A stretch of DNA of 64,000 bases. It comes from Massilia sp. CF038 (lineage in GTDB: Bacteria; Pseudomonadota; Gammaproteobacteria; Burkholderiales; Burkholderiaceae_D). The position numbers and the translations under genes were made by a program. Position 1 is the stretch's first letter, and every line of letters begins with the position of its first letter. Shown here piece after piece: positions 24,622 through 32,338 of the stretch. The stretch covers positions 682,001 through 746,000 of the forward strand of contig NZ_FQWU01000002.1 in the NCBI RefSeq assembly GCF_900129765.1, read 5' to 3'. Below the pieces are notes generated by a model. The model searched no databases. It was not told where the DNA came from and worked only from the letters and a program-made list of their open reading frames with translations.

Positions 24622-25161
24622 TTACTTGGCCAGAAGATCACGCATGTCGTCCGCGTGTTCCTCTTCCACAGCCATGATCCCGATCAGCAGATGCTTGGTG
24701 GTCGGGTCTTTGTCGCCGATGGCGGCAATCATTTGACGGTAGGATTCAATCGCCACCCGCTCTGCAATCAGGTTGGCGCGAATCATCGCCTGGACATCGT
24801 CCGATTCGTCGTACTCCGCATGGCTGCGCGCCACCAGCGTGGCTGGATTGAAGTTCGGCGAGCCATTGAGCTGGACAATGCGTTCAGCCAGCGCGTCGGC
24901 ATGCTCTTGTTCCTGCTGCGCATGCTCAAGGAATTCGGCCTTGATCGGACCGTTGCTCAGGCCGCTGACGGTGTAGTAGTGGCGCTTGTAGCGCAGCACG
25001 CACACCAGTTCGGTGGCCAGGGCGTCATTGAGCATTTGCACAACCGCATCGCGGTCAGCCTGGTAGCCGTCGGTGACAGCGCCTTCGTCCAGATTGGCGG
25101 CAGCCTTGCGAATGGCGCCAATGTCGAAGCCGTGCGCCAGTGGCGTCTTGGTTTGTTCCAT
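24622..25161 (-). CDS. Ferritin-like (bacterioferritin/Dps-type) diiron protein
   Basis: 179-residue four-helix-bundle protein. Diiron ligand motifs are visible: LNDALATELVCVLRYKRHYY (Glu), EFLEHAQQEQEHADAL (E-x2-H), LIAERVAIESYRQM (Glu) and VEEEHADDMRDLL (E-x2-H). No heme-ligand Met was identified. Likely role: iron storage or detoxification of iron and peroxide during stress. Third gene of the operon running from 26497 to 23435; gap to the OmpA-domain gene is 23 bp. Confidence 0.87.
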   Translation of the reverse strand: MEQTKTPLAHGFDIGAIRKAAANLDEGAVTDGYQADRDAVVQMLNDALATELVCVLRYKRHYYTVSGLSNGPIKAEFLEHAQQEQEHADALAERIVQLNGSPNFNPATLVARSHAEYDESDDVQAMIRANLIAERVAIESYRQMIAAIGDKDPTTKHLLIGIMAVEEEHADDMRDLLAK

Positions 25162-25184
25162 GATGGTTTCCTTAATCTATTACA

Positions 25185-26075
25185 TTAGCGCGGTGGAATC
25201 GGTGCCGACGAATTCGACACCACGATTTCCACGCGGCGATTCAATTGTTTGTTGCTGGCGTTGTCGTTCGGGGCAACCGGATACGCTTCGCCGTAGCCCT
25301 TCATGGCCACGCGGCTGGCATCGACGCCCATGCCCAGCAGGGCGGCGCGCACTGCAGCGGCGCGCCGTTCCGACAGACTCTGGTTGTAAGCGGTGCCGCC
25401 CACGCTGTCGGTGAAGCCTTCGACCAGCACAGTGCGTTCGGTGTTCTGACCCAGCGCATCGGCCAGCTTGCGCAGATTCGACATGCCGGCCGGCGTCAGC
25501 GTGGCCTGGCCCGTGGCAAACAGCACGTCGCCAATGGTGACGATCATGCCGCGTTCGGTTTTTTTGGCTTGCAGTTCGCTCATCATCGCTTCCAGCGAGG
25601 CGGCGCGGGCCTGGGCTTCGCGCGCACGCGCTTCGGCATCGGCGGCCTGACCCTGGGCAGCGGCGGCCTGGGCATTGGCGGCAGCGGCATCGGCCTTGGC
25701 GCGTTCGGCCTCGTTGGTGCGTGCCTGCAGGCGGACCTGGTCACGTTCGCGGCCGGCATTGGCGATATTTGCCTCGGCAGTTTTCTGCTTGGCCAGTTCC
25801 TGGGCGGTGGCAATTTTTTGCTTGGCGATGTAGGCCAGCTTGTCGATCGTGTCCAGACTTTCGCGGCGGGCCGCGGCGGCATTGGCCGCTTCCAGGGCAT
25901 CGCTGGCCTGCTTGAATTCCAGCGGCGCGTAGCTCGATACGGCGGGATTGTTATTGGCGGCGATGAAGTCGCCGCGGGCCTGGTCCAGCATGGGCGTGGT
26001 AGTCGGCATCGAGGAGCAGGCACCCAGCAGGATGGCGCTGGCGAGGACTGCGGATTTGAGCATTGGATATTTCAT
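25185..26075 (-). CDS. DUF4398/OmpA-domain lipoprotein
   Basis: 296-residue lipoprotein (lipobox LGAC). An N-terminal DUF4398-like helical region (MLDQARGDFIAANNNPAVSS) continues into a long Ala/Glu/Arg coiled coil (about 85-170), then a C-terminal OmpA peptidoglycan-binding domain (IGDVLFATGQATLTPAGMSN, GFTDSVGGTAYNQSLSERRA, NRRVEIVV). It would bridge outer membrane and peptidoglycan, like YiaD. Second gene of the six-gene operon. Confidence 0.9.
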   Translation of the reverse strand: MKYPMLKSAVLASAILLGACSSMPTTTPMLDQARGDFIAANNNPAVSSYAPLEFKQASDALEAANAAAARRESLDTIDKLAYIAKQKIATAQELAKQKTAEANIANAGRERDQVRLQARTNEAERAKADAAAANAQAAAAQGQAADAEARAREAQARAASLEAMMSELQAKKTERGMIVTIGDVLFATGQATLTPAGMSNLRKLADALGQNTERTVLVEGFTDSVGGTAYNQSLSERRAAAVRAALLGMGVDASRVAMKGYGEAYPVAPNDNASNKQLNRRVEIVVSNSSAPIPPR

Positions 26076-26116
26076 GGTGCTTCCTTTTTCTTGTTGATAT
26101 AGGGATGGCGGCGGAT

Positions 26117-26497
26117 TTATTTGCTGGCGCGGTCAACTTCGTCACGCAGTACGCGCAAGTCGGCGTCCAGCGCGTTGGAAGCAGCGGTGGCCTTGGCCGA
26201 ATTGGCCTTGCTTTGCGCCAGCTTGGCGTCGGCCTGGGCCTGATTGGCCAGATCACGTGCCAGTGCATAGTCCTTGTTGGCCAGGGCGGCGTTGGCACGC
26301 ATCATTTTGTCGCGCGCTGCATTGATTTCCGCCGGGGCCAGGTCGGCAGCACCGGCGCTCACTGCGTTCTCGACTGCATTCTTCGAGACCGCGACGTCAG
26401 CCGTTGCAGGTACCTTTTCTGACGCGCAAGCGGCCAGACTGAGAATCAGGGCGGCGCCGGCAAGGGTGGACAGCGAGTGTTTGGTGTTGGTAGGCAT
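26117..26497 (-). CDS. DUF4398 lipoprotein
   Basis: 126-residue lipoprotein with lipobox LAAC and a helical DUF4398 body (APAEINAARDKMMRANAALA, ALARDLANQAQADAKLAQSK). First gene of the six-gene minus-strand operon (26497 to 23435), whose gaps are 41, 23, 33, 18 and 17 bp. ATG 26497 has GGAGAAA upstream. The promoter at 26540-26577 pairs the 16-bp operator with TATAAC. DUF4398 proteins commonly precede OmpA-domain lipoproteins, as here. Confidence 0.88.
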   Translation of the reverse strand: MPTNTKHSLSTLAGAALILSLAACASEKVPATADVAVSKNAVENAVSAGAADLAPAEINAARDKMMRANAALANKDYALARDLANQAQADAKLAQSKANSAKATAASNALDADLRVLRDEVDRASK

Positions 26498-26534
26498 TGT
26501 GGTTTCTCCATTTGTTTTGTGATCACGCAGTAAC

Positions 26535-26577
26535 GTTATATGCTGATTCTTTAGCAAGATCGGTTCGCTGACGCACA
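26535..26577 (-). promoter_or_regulatory. 16-bp operator and -10 of the six-gene envelope operon
   Basis: On the minus strand TGTGCGTCAGCGAACC (26577-26562; 9/10 fixed positions), 21-bp spacer, TATAAC (26540-26535). Operator centre to -10 start is 29.5 bp. The start codon is 38 bp beyond the -10. Confidence 0.75.
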
Positions 26578-26609
26578 TAGCATCGGGATTGCGGACAGCG
26601 CCCCGGCTC

Positions 26610-26629
26610 TGCGTGCGTCAGCGCACGCA
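26610..26629 (+). promoter_or_regulatory. Operator-like perfect palindrome upstream of asmA-like gene
   Basis: TGCGTGCG-TCAG-CGCACGCA, a perfect 8-bp inverted repeat. Its inner 16 bp (26612-26627) match 8 of 10 operator positions, all of the inner GT-n-CG...CG-n-AC. It lies 55 bp before the AsmA-like start; the expected -10 position holds only TAAGCT. It could be a second operator copy for the divergent gene. Confidence 0.45.
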
Positions 26630-26682
26630 AACTCACCCCGCTTTACGCTAAGCTTCGCCCTAACTTCACAATAAGGATCGCC

Positions 26683-28737
26683 ATGACCGAAGCCGACGCG
26701 CACCGCGCCACCCGCTCCCTCTCCCGCCGCAGCAAGATTGTTCTGGCCGTGGCCGGTGTGCTGATCGCCATTCCCGCCGTGGCGCTGGTGGTGCTGCTCA
26801 ATTACGACTGGAACAAGGCGCGGCCCTGGCTCAACGCCAAGACCAGCGAAGCGATCGGCCGTCCGTTTGTCATTGGCGGCGACTTGCGCCTGACCTGGGA
26901 CAAGCCGTCGGACACCTTGCGCGAGCGCGACCGCAGCTGGCGCGACCTGGTGCCCTGGCCGCATCTGGTGGCCAACGATGTCACGGTCGGCAACCCGGAC
27001 GCGATTGGCGGCCAGATGGCCGGCGTCAAGCAGTTTTCCTTCTCGCTCAATCCGCTGGCCCTGCTGGAACACCGGATTAATATTCCGGTCCTGCGCTTTG
27101 AGGCGCCACAGATCGAACTGCTGCGCGACGCCGATGGCCGCAACAACTGGACCTTCAAGCAGGCCGACAAGCCCTCCCCCTGGCGCCTGGACCTGGAACG
27201 GATCGTGTTTACCAAGGGCACAGTGCACTTCAAGGACGCCGTCGAAAAAGCCGACATCCGGGCCGATGTCGACGTCATCGACGATGCCGTCTATGGCATC
27301 AGCTGGAAAGCCAAGGGCAGTTTCAATGGCGCCCCCGTCAGCGGCGGCGGCAAGGCAGGCGCGGTGCTCTCGCTTAAACAGCAAACCACGCCCTTTCCGC
27401 TCCAGGCCGACATGCGCATCGGTGCCGTGCGGGTGGCGCTCGAAGGCACGCTGACCAAACCGACCCAGCTCGCCGCGCTCGACCTGCGTCTCAAATTATC
27501 CGGCCCCAGCATGGCGCGCCTGTACGCCATCAGCGGTCTGGTGCTGCCGGAAACGCCCGCCTTCAGTACCGAGGGCCACTTGACGGCAGCGCTGGGCGAG
27601 ACCAGCAATCACTTCACGTATGACAAGTTCAGCGGCAAGGTTGGTTCAAGCGACATCGGCGGACGGCTGGAATACCAGAGTGGGCCGCCACGTGGCAAGC
27701 TGAGCGGCAAAGTGGTCTCGAAGTTGCTGCAGTTCAGCGATCTGGGCCCCTTGATCGGTGCCGATTCGAATGCCAGCAAAACCGCGCGTGGCGTGGCGCC
27801 GGTGCAGCCGAACGGCAAGGTCCTGCCGGTTGAACAGTTCCGTACCGAACGCTGGACCGCGATCGATGCCGATGTCGAGTACGCGGCCGAGCACATCGTG
27901 CGCGAAAAAACCCTGCCCATCAAAAAGCTGTCGACCCACCTGATTCTGAACAATGGCGTGCTGACGCTGGCGCCGCTCAATTTCGAGATTGCCGGCGGCG
28001 CGCTCAACTCCACCATCAAGCTCGATGGCAGCGGCCGCGAAGGCAAGGACGCCATCCGCGCCACCGCCAAGGTGGGCCTGCGCCATATCAAGATCAAGGA
28101 ACTGTTCCCCAGCGTGGAAGGCTTGCAGGCCACGGTCGGCGAGATCAATGGGGATGCCCAACTGTCGGCGCTGGGCAACTCGGTGGCATCGCTGCTGGGC
28201 GCCTCCAACGGCGAGGTCAAGACCCTGGTGGACGAAGGCACCATCAGCAAACTGCTGCTCGAAGAAATGGGGCTCAATATCGGCAACGTCGTGGTGACCA
28301 AGTTGTTTGGCGACAAGCAGGTCAAACTCAATTGCATGGTCACCGACTTTGGCGTCACCAACGGCATCATGCAAACCCGCGTCTTCATTGCCGACACTGA
28401 AGAAGCCATCATCACGGCCGACGGCACCATCAACCTGGCCAACGAGCAGCTTGATCTGACCTTGAAGCCAGAAACCAAGCAACTGCGCATTTTCTCGCTG
28501 CGCGCCCCCATCCACGTGCGCGGCGGCTTCAGCAAGCCCGACATCAGCATCGACAAGGGGGTGCTGGCGCTCAAGGCAGGCGGCGCCATTGCACTTGGTC
28601 TGGCAGCGCCAGCCGCTGCCCTGCTGCCGCTGGTGAATACCGGCCCTGGCGAGAACAGCGCCTGCGCCAAGCTGCTGGCGGAAGCCCGGGTCAAGCCCGT
28701 GGCGCCGCCACCGGGCAAGACCGCGAAACGAAAATAG
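26683..28737 (+). CDS. AsmA-family protein
   Basis: 684-residue AsmA-like protein, inner-membrane anchored (VLAVAGVLIAIPAVALVVLL at about 18-40) with a large periplasmic body. Family marks: the N-terminal LNYDWNKARPWLNAKTSEAIGRPF after the anchor, repeated beta-strand groove regions and the C-terminal VTDFGVTNGIMQTRVFIADT... LTLKPETKQLRIFSLRAPIH... VRGGFSKPDIS. AsmA/TamB-type proteins are proposed bridges for phospholipid transfer to the outer membrane. AAGGA precedes ATG 26683. Divergent from the six-gene operon. Confidence 0.92.
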   Translation: MTEADAHRATRSLSRRSKIVLAVAGVLIAIPAVALVVLLNYDWNKARPWLNAKTSEAIGRPFVIGGDLRLTWDKPSDTLRERDRSWRDLVPWPHLVANDVTVGNPDAIGGQMAGVKQFSFSLNPLALLEHRINIPVLRFEAPQIELLRDADGRNNWTFKQADKPSPWRLDLERIVFTKGTVHFKDAVEKADIRADVDVIDDAVYGISWKAKGSFNGAPVSGGGKAGAVLSLKQQTTPFPLQADMRIGAVRVALEGTLTKPTQLAALDLRLKLSGPSMARLYAISGLVLPETPAFSTEGHLTAALGETSNHFTYDKFSGKVGSSDIGGRLEYQSGPPRGKLSGKVVSKLLQFSDLGPLIGADSNASKTARGVAPVQPNGKVLPVEQFRTERWTAIDADVEYAAEHIVREKTLPIKKLSTHLILNNGVLTLAPLNFEIAGGALNSTIKLDGSGREGKDAIRATAKVGLRHIKIKELFPSVEGLQATVGEINGDAQLSALGNSVASLLGASNGEVKTLVDEGTISKLLLEEMGLNIGNVVVTKLFGDKQVKLNCMVTDFGVTNGIMQTRVFIADTEEAIITADGTINLANEQLDLTLKPETKQLRIFSLRAPIHVRGGFSKPDISIDKGVLALKAGGAIALGLAAPAAALLPLVNTGPGENSACAKLLAEARVKPVAPPPGKTAKRK

Positions 28738-28752
28738 TGAAAATAAGCATTG

Positions 28753-28796
28753 TGTGCGTTGGCGAACAGACCACATGAGCAGGCAGGCTCTACTCT
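28753..28796 (+). promoter_or_regulatory. 16-bp operator and -10 of the second BON unit
   Basis: TGTGCGTTGGCGAACA (28753-28768) matches all 10 fixed positions; TACTCT (28791-28796) begins 30.5 bp from its centre. The first 13 bases are identical to the operator at 15867. Confidence 0.72.
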
Positions 28797-28865
28797 ACGT
28801 CCATCGGTAAGGCATTCTTACCGGACGCTAGTAACAACCGATTACCACCATTAAAGGAAAACAAA

Positions 28866-29177
28866 ATGAAAAACCTGCGCATCGTATCGACCCTGCTGGC
28901 TGCCATCATGCTGACCTCCGTTGTGGCTTGCGCCCCAACCGCCAAGACCGAAAGCGTTGGCGAATACATTGACGACAGCGCCATCACCGCACAAGTGAAA
29001 TCGGCCTTCGCTGTGGACAGCAACCTGAAAGCAACCGAAATCAACGTAGAAACCTACAAAGGCGTCGTGCAGCTGAGCGGCTTCGTTGCCCAGCAAGGCG
29101 ACATCGCTGCAGCCGCTACCGTGGCCCGCAACGTCAAAGGCGTGAAGTCGGTCAAGAACGACATCCGCATGAAGTAA
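28866..29177 (+). CDS. BON-domain lipoprotein (second paralogue)
   Basis: 103-residue lipoprotein (lipobox region VVACAP) with a single BON domain: GEYIDDSAITAQVKSAFAVD, INVETYKGVVQLSGFV, VKGVKSVKNDIRMK. It aligns without gaps over most of its length to the BON protein at 19824, so the two are duplicates. AAGGAAA precedes the ATG. A glycine-zipper gene follows by 26 bp. Under the 16-bp operator at 28753. Confidence 0.9.
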   Translation: MKNLRIVSTLLAAIMLTSVVACAPTAKTESVGEYIDDSAITAQVKSAFAVDSNLKATEINVETYKGVVQLSGFVAQQGDIAAAATVARNVKGVKSVKNDIRMK

Positions 29178-29203
29178 TTTTTAACTGCTAACGAGGTGAC
29201 CCG

Positions 29204-29425
29204 ATGAAACCCATCCAACAACGCGTAGTGGGCATGATGCTGGCAACAGCCATGCTCGGTCTGACCGGTTGCGCAGGTATGTCGCAACAGGACAAGAACA
29301 CGGCAATCGGCGCAGGTGCCGGTGCCGTCATCGGCGGTGTCCTGACCGGTGGCAGCACCGCAGGCACGGTCGGTGGCGCGGCAGTTGGCGGCGTCATCGG
29401 CAACCAGGTCAAGCCACCACGGTGA
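29204..29425 (+). CDS. Small glycine-zipper lipoprotein (OsmB-like)
   Basis: 73-residue lipoprotein, lipobox LTGC, then TAIGAGAGAVIGGVLTGGST and GGAAVGGVIGNQV, a glycine zipper filling nearly all of the mature protein, as in OsmB. Located 26 bp after the BON gene and followed by a strong terminator: a two-gene operon for osmotic or envelope stress. Confidence 0.87.
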   Translation: MKPIQQRVVGMMLATAMLGLTGCAGMSQQDKNTAIGAGAGAVIGGVLTGGSTAGTVGGAAVGGVIGNQVKPPR

Positions 29426-29445
29426 GTTGACCACCGTTAGCAAGC

Positions 29446-29483
29446 AAAAGGCCCCGCAGTGCGAACTGCGGGGCCTTTTACTT
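29446..29483 (+). terminator. Intrinsic terminator, bidirectional
   Basis: AAAAGGCCCCGCAGT - GCGA - ACTGCGGGGCCTTTT, a perfect 15-bp stem with A/T flanks on both sides. It ends the BON/glycine-zipper unit and can serve the convergent Crp/Fnr gene. Confidence 0.94.
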
Positions 29484-29526
29484 TGGGCCTGCGGCGGCGG
29501 GAGCGGACGATGGCCCCCCTTTACGC

Positions 29527-30264
29527 TCAGACGAAGGCAGTGGCCAGCGCACCCGCACTGGCGCCCGCATCTTTGACGATTTCGTAGCATTTGCAGGACG
29601 CGGCGGCCAAGCCTGGCACGTCGAGGATCTCGATATTGCCACGGCTGTAGATGATCAGGCCCTGCTGCTGCAAGGCGCTGGCAGCCTTGGTCACGCCAAC
29701 GCGGCGCACACCCAGCGCGTGCGCCAGGAACTCGTGGGTTAAGTGGAATTTGTCGGACTGCAGGCGGTCGCGCGTGATCAGCAGCGAACGGGCCAGGCGC
29801 GCCTCCAGCACATGGAAGCGGCTGCACACGGCGATCTGGATGGCTTGCGCCAGCAGGGTATCGGTGTAGCGGTACAGTACACGCTGCAGCGAGGGATTGC
29901 GTGCGAATTCGGTGCGGAACTGGGCACTGTCCATGCGGCTGGCGCGGCCGGCGCGCTGCACGATGGCCCGCACCTGGGAAACGTCGTGCCCCAGCGCCAC
30001 CGTGGCGCCCAACATGCCTTCGCGGCCCACCAGGCCCACTTCGAGTGTCATGCGCCCTTCCGCCACACCCAGCAGCGAGATCAGACTGTCGTGGGGAAAA
30101 TAGATATACCGCAGCGGGGCCGATGGTTCGGACAGCACCTCGCCCACATCGACCTGCACTTGCTCAAGCAGCGAGGAGAGGTGATGCAAATCAGCGGGCG
30201 GCAGCGCCGCCAGCAATTGATTGCATGCGGGAAGATCCAATTCCAGCGGGGAAACAATGCTCAT
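29527..30264 (-). CDS. Crp/Fnr-family transcriptional regulator
   Basis: 245-residue regulator: N-terminal cNMP-binding-like barrel (about 15-135), dimer helix, and C-terminal HTH (about 174-205). The barrel has GLVGREGMLGATVALG in place of the cAMP-contact motif of Crp, and there is no N-terminal Cys cluster, so neither cAMP nor an Fnr-type Fe-S cluster is expected. Aligning the HTH to Crp without gaps, Arg188 matches Crp Arg180, but Crp Glu181 and Arg185 become Val189 and Lys193. ATG 30264 is preferred (GGAG 6 bp upstream) over ATG 30270. It sits amid the genes carrying the 16-bp operator and is my candidate for its activator (inference). Confidence 0.88.
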   Translation of the reverse strand: MSIVSPLELDLPACNQLLAALPPADLHHLSSLLEQVQVDVGEVLSEPSAPLRYIYFPHDSLISLLGVAEGRMTLEVGLVGREGMLGATVALGHDVSQVRAIVQRAGRASRMDSAQFRTEFARNPSLQRVLYRYTDTLLAQAIQIAVCSRFHVLEARLARSLLITRDRLQSDKFHLTHEFLAHALGVRRVGVTKAASALQQQGLIIYSRGNIEILDVPGLAAASCKCYEIVKDAGASAGALATAFV

Positions 30265-30404
30265 TTGCATCTCCGGCGCTGAGGGGTGAGGGGCGGACTT
30301 CGTTTGAAACGGTGTACGGTCATGGGTGACTTCGGTCAATCTAGGATGGGCAGATACATTTGCAAACAATTTCAATGAGGGTAGCGGTAATAATAGGCAA
30401 AGTA

Positions 30405-30447
30405 TGTACGGTGACGCACGGAAGCAGCGTTGCCCGGCAGGGAGAAT
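30405..30447 (+). promoter_or_regulatory. 16-bp operator and -10 between Crp/Fnr gene and glycine-zipper gene
   Basis: TGTACGGTGACGCACG (30405-30420; 9/10 fixed positions), then GAGAAT (30442-30447) 29.5 bp from its centre toward the plus-strand gene. In the other direction TACCCT stands at the equivalent place (30383-30378), so the regulator gene could be autoregulated. Confidence 0.62.
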
Positions 30448-30508
30448 GGCGCCATCGATGCCCTGTCACGCGATTGGCAGAGCTCGCCACATAAAAAGGA
30501 AAACGCCA

Positions 30509-31207
30509 ATGCACACACCAAACCCACAGACTGCCGTGCGCAGCAACTACCATCCACTCTGGATTGCCGCCGCCATTGCCATCATCGTCTTTTGCCTGGC
30601 CGGCACAGCCGCCATCCTGGGCTGGCTGCCCAGCTCCATCACCGGGGACAATCGTGGCGAACTGACCGCCAGTGACCGCGCGGCCCTGGCGGCCAACCTG
30701 GCGCCTGCCCCTGCCGCCAGCAACGCCGTTGCCGATGCCGAGCGTGCGCGCCAAGACCGGCTCGAACAGGACCGTCTGGCTGCCGAGCGCGAGCGCGACC
30801 GCGAGCAGGCCCGCGCCGCCGAACGGCGCCGTGAAGTGAAGCTGGCTGCGGCCGCACCGGCACGCAAATGGTGCGGCAATTGCGGCAACGTCGAATCCGT
30901 GCGTGAAATCCGCGAACGCGGCCAGGGCAGCGGCCTGGGTGCGGCTGGTGGCGCCGTGATCGGTGGTTTGCTGGGCAACCAGGTGGGCGGCGGCAATGGC
31001 CGCAAACTGGCCACGGTCGCCGGTGCCGTCGGCGGCGCGGTGGTCGGCAACCAGGTCGAAGGCAATATGAAGGCCACGCAATCGTGGGAAATCCGGGTCC
31101 GCCTGGACGATGGCAGTGCCCGCACCTTCCAGCGCAGCAGCCTCGATGGGTACAGCACTGGCGACCGTGTCAAGGTCGTGGACGGCAAACTGCACCACAT
31201 GCAGTAA
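30509..31207 (+). CDS. Glycine-zipper 2TM protein with coiled coil and CxxC
   Basis: 232-residue membrane-anchored protein: one N-terminal transmembrane helix (LWIAAAIAIIVFCLAGTAAI), a charged coiled coil (RARQDRLEQDRLAAERERDR), a CGNC pair (KWCGNCGNVESVREI), a glycine zipper (GGAVIGGLLGNQVGGGNGRK) and a C-terminal beta domain (WEIRVRLDDGSARTFQRSS). The zipper and C-terminal domain match the SlyB-like lipoprotein at 20919, but with an inner-membrane anchor instead of a lipobox. AAAAGGA lies 7 bp before ATG 30509. Divergent from the Crp/Fnr regulator. Confidence 0.87.
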   Translation: MHTPNPQTAVRSNYHPLWIAAAIAIIVFCLAGTAAILGWLPSSITGDNRGELTASDRAALAANLAPAPAASNAVADAERARQDRLEQDRLAAERERDREQARAAERRREVKLAAAAPARKWCGNCGNVESVREIRERGQGSGLGAAGGAVIGGLLGNQVGGGNGRKLATVAGAVGGAVVGNQVEGNMKATQSWEIRVRLDDGSARTFQRSSLDGYSTGDRVKVVDGKLHHMQ

Positions 31208-31253
31208 GGCGCCTTCATAAATTATTGCGACCAGGACAAAATTTGTCGAACAA

Positions 31254-31296
31254 TGTACGCTAACGAACGGAATGAGAACGTGGTCATGTTCATACT
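31254..31296 (+). promoter_or_regulatory. 16-bp operator and -10 of the small membrane protein / OmpA unit
   Basis: TGTACGCTAACGAACG (31254-31269; 9/10), 21-bp spacer, CATACT (31291-31296); centre to -10 start 29.5 bp. The first 12 bases equal the operator at 12175. Confidence 0.68.
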
Positions 31297-31344
31297 GGTT
31301 TCAACGACCTCACCGTCGTCATAACAACCCACTGAGGACATATC

Positions 31345-31491
31345 ATGCTCTATACAATCGCCGTCGTACTCCTGATCCTGTGGCTGCTTGGCCTGGTCAC
31401 TTCCTACACCGTTGGTGGCTTCATCCACATTCTGCTGGTTGTCGCTGTCATCATGATTCTGGTACGCCTGATCAGCGGTCGAGGAATCTAG
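31345..31491 (+). CDS. Small DUF5670/lmo0937-type membrane protein
   Basis: 48-residue protein MLYTIAVVLLILWLLGLVTS...YTVGGFIHILLVVAVIMILV, two hydrophobic helices joined by a short polar turn, ending RLISGRGI. This matches the lmo0937/DUF5670 family. A GAGGA box lies 8 bp upstream. It is 107 bp before the OmpA-domain lipoprotein gene and shares its operator-bearing promoter region. Role unknown; commonly found with stress genes. Confidence 0.85.
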   Translation: MLYTIAVVLLILWLLGLVTSYTVGGFIHILLVVAVIMILVRLISGRGI

Positions 31492-31598
31492 CTGTTGTCG
31501 TAAAAGGCCATCATCCGATGACCGATCCGTTTCGCGGTCGCGCCCGGCATCTGCCTGGTGTGACGGCGAAACGGATTCATTTTTTTAAGGAGCTCTCA

Positions 31599-32264
31599 AT
31601 GAAGAAGAATATTGCTAAAAGCGTGATCGCAGTCACCACCCTGGCCCTGCTGGCCGGCTGCGCCGACATGTCGGCAACGCAAAAAGGCACAGCCACGGGC
31701 GCTGGCGTGGGCGCTGGCCTGGGCGCCATTATCGGCGGCACCACCGGTGGCGGTGGCGGCAGCCGTGCGACCAAGGGCGCCGTCATTGGTGGCGCTGCAG
31801 GCGCACTGATCGGTAATATCTGGTCCAAGCGCATGGAAAAACAAAAGCAGGACATGGAAGCGGCAACGGCCGGCACCGGCATCCAGGTCAGCCAGACCCA
31901 GGACAACCGCCTCAAGCTGGACGTGCCAGCCGACGTTTCCTTCGATACGGGCCGTTCGGACATCAAGTCGAACTTCCGTCCCGTCCTTGAGCGCTTCGCT
32001 CAGACCCTGAACGACAATCCTGCCACTACCGTGTCCATCATCGGCCACACTGATAACACCGGCAGCGACGCTGTCAACAATCCGTTGTCGATCGACCGTG
32101 CCGCGCGCACGCGCGACTATCTGGCCCAGCGTGGCGTGTCGCCCAACCGCGTCATGATCGACGGCCGTGGCGAACATGAGCCAGTCGCATCGAACGAGAC
32201 CGAATCGGGCCGCGCGCGTAACCGCCGCGTCGAAATCTTCGTCGCCGAACGCCAGGGCGGCTGA
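31599..32264 (+). CDS. OmpA-domain lipoprotein with glycine zipper (YiaD-like)
   Basis: 221-residue lipoprotein, lipobox LAGC. A glycine zipper (ATGAGVGAGLGAIIGGTTGG, AVIGGAAGALIGN) is followed by an OmpA peptidoglycan-binding domain (DVSFDTGRSDIKSNFRPVLE, IGHTDNTGSDAVNNPLSIDR, RARNRRVEIFV). This is the YiaD architecture. AAGGAG is 8 bp before ATG 31599. It ends at a strong bidirectional terminator. Confidence 0.93.
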   Translation: MKKNIAKSVIAVTTLALLAGCADMSATQKGTATGAGVGAGLGAIIGGTTGGGGGSRATKGAVIGGAAGALIGNIWSKRMEKQKQDMEAATAGTGIQVSQTQDNRLKLDVPADVSFDTGRSDIKSNFRPVLERFAQTLNDNPATTVSIIGHTDNTGSDAVNNPLSIDRAARTRDYLAQRGVSPNRVMIDGRGEHEPVASNETESGRARNRRVEIFVAERQGG

Positions 32265-32284
32265 TCGTCTACCGCGCCCAGCGT

Positions 32285-32328
32285 AAAAAAGGCCGGCAGT
32301 GCGCATCGCACTGCCGGCCTTTTTTTAC
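32285..32328. terminator. Bidirectional intrinsic terminator
   Basis: A-run, GGCCGGCAGTGCG - CAT - CGCACTGCCGGCC, T-run: a perfect 13-bp stem flanked by A6 and T7, placed between the convergent OmpA-domain and M16 peptidase genes. Confidence 0.95.
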
Positions 32329-32338
32329 ACTCGCGCGC

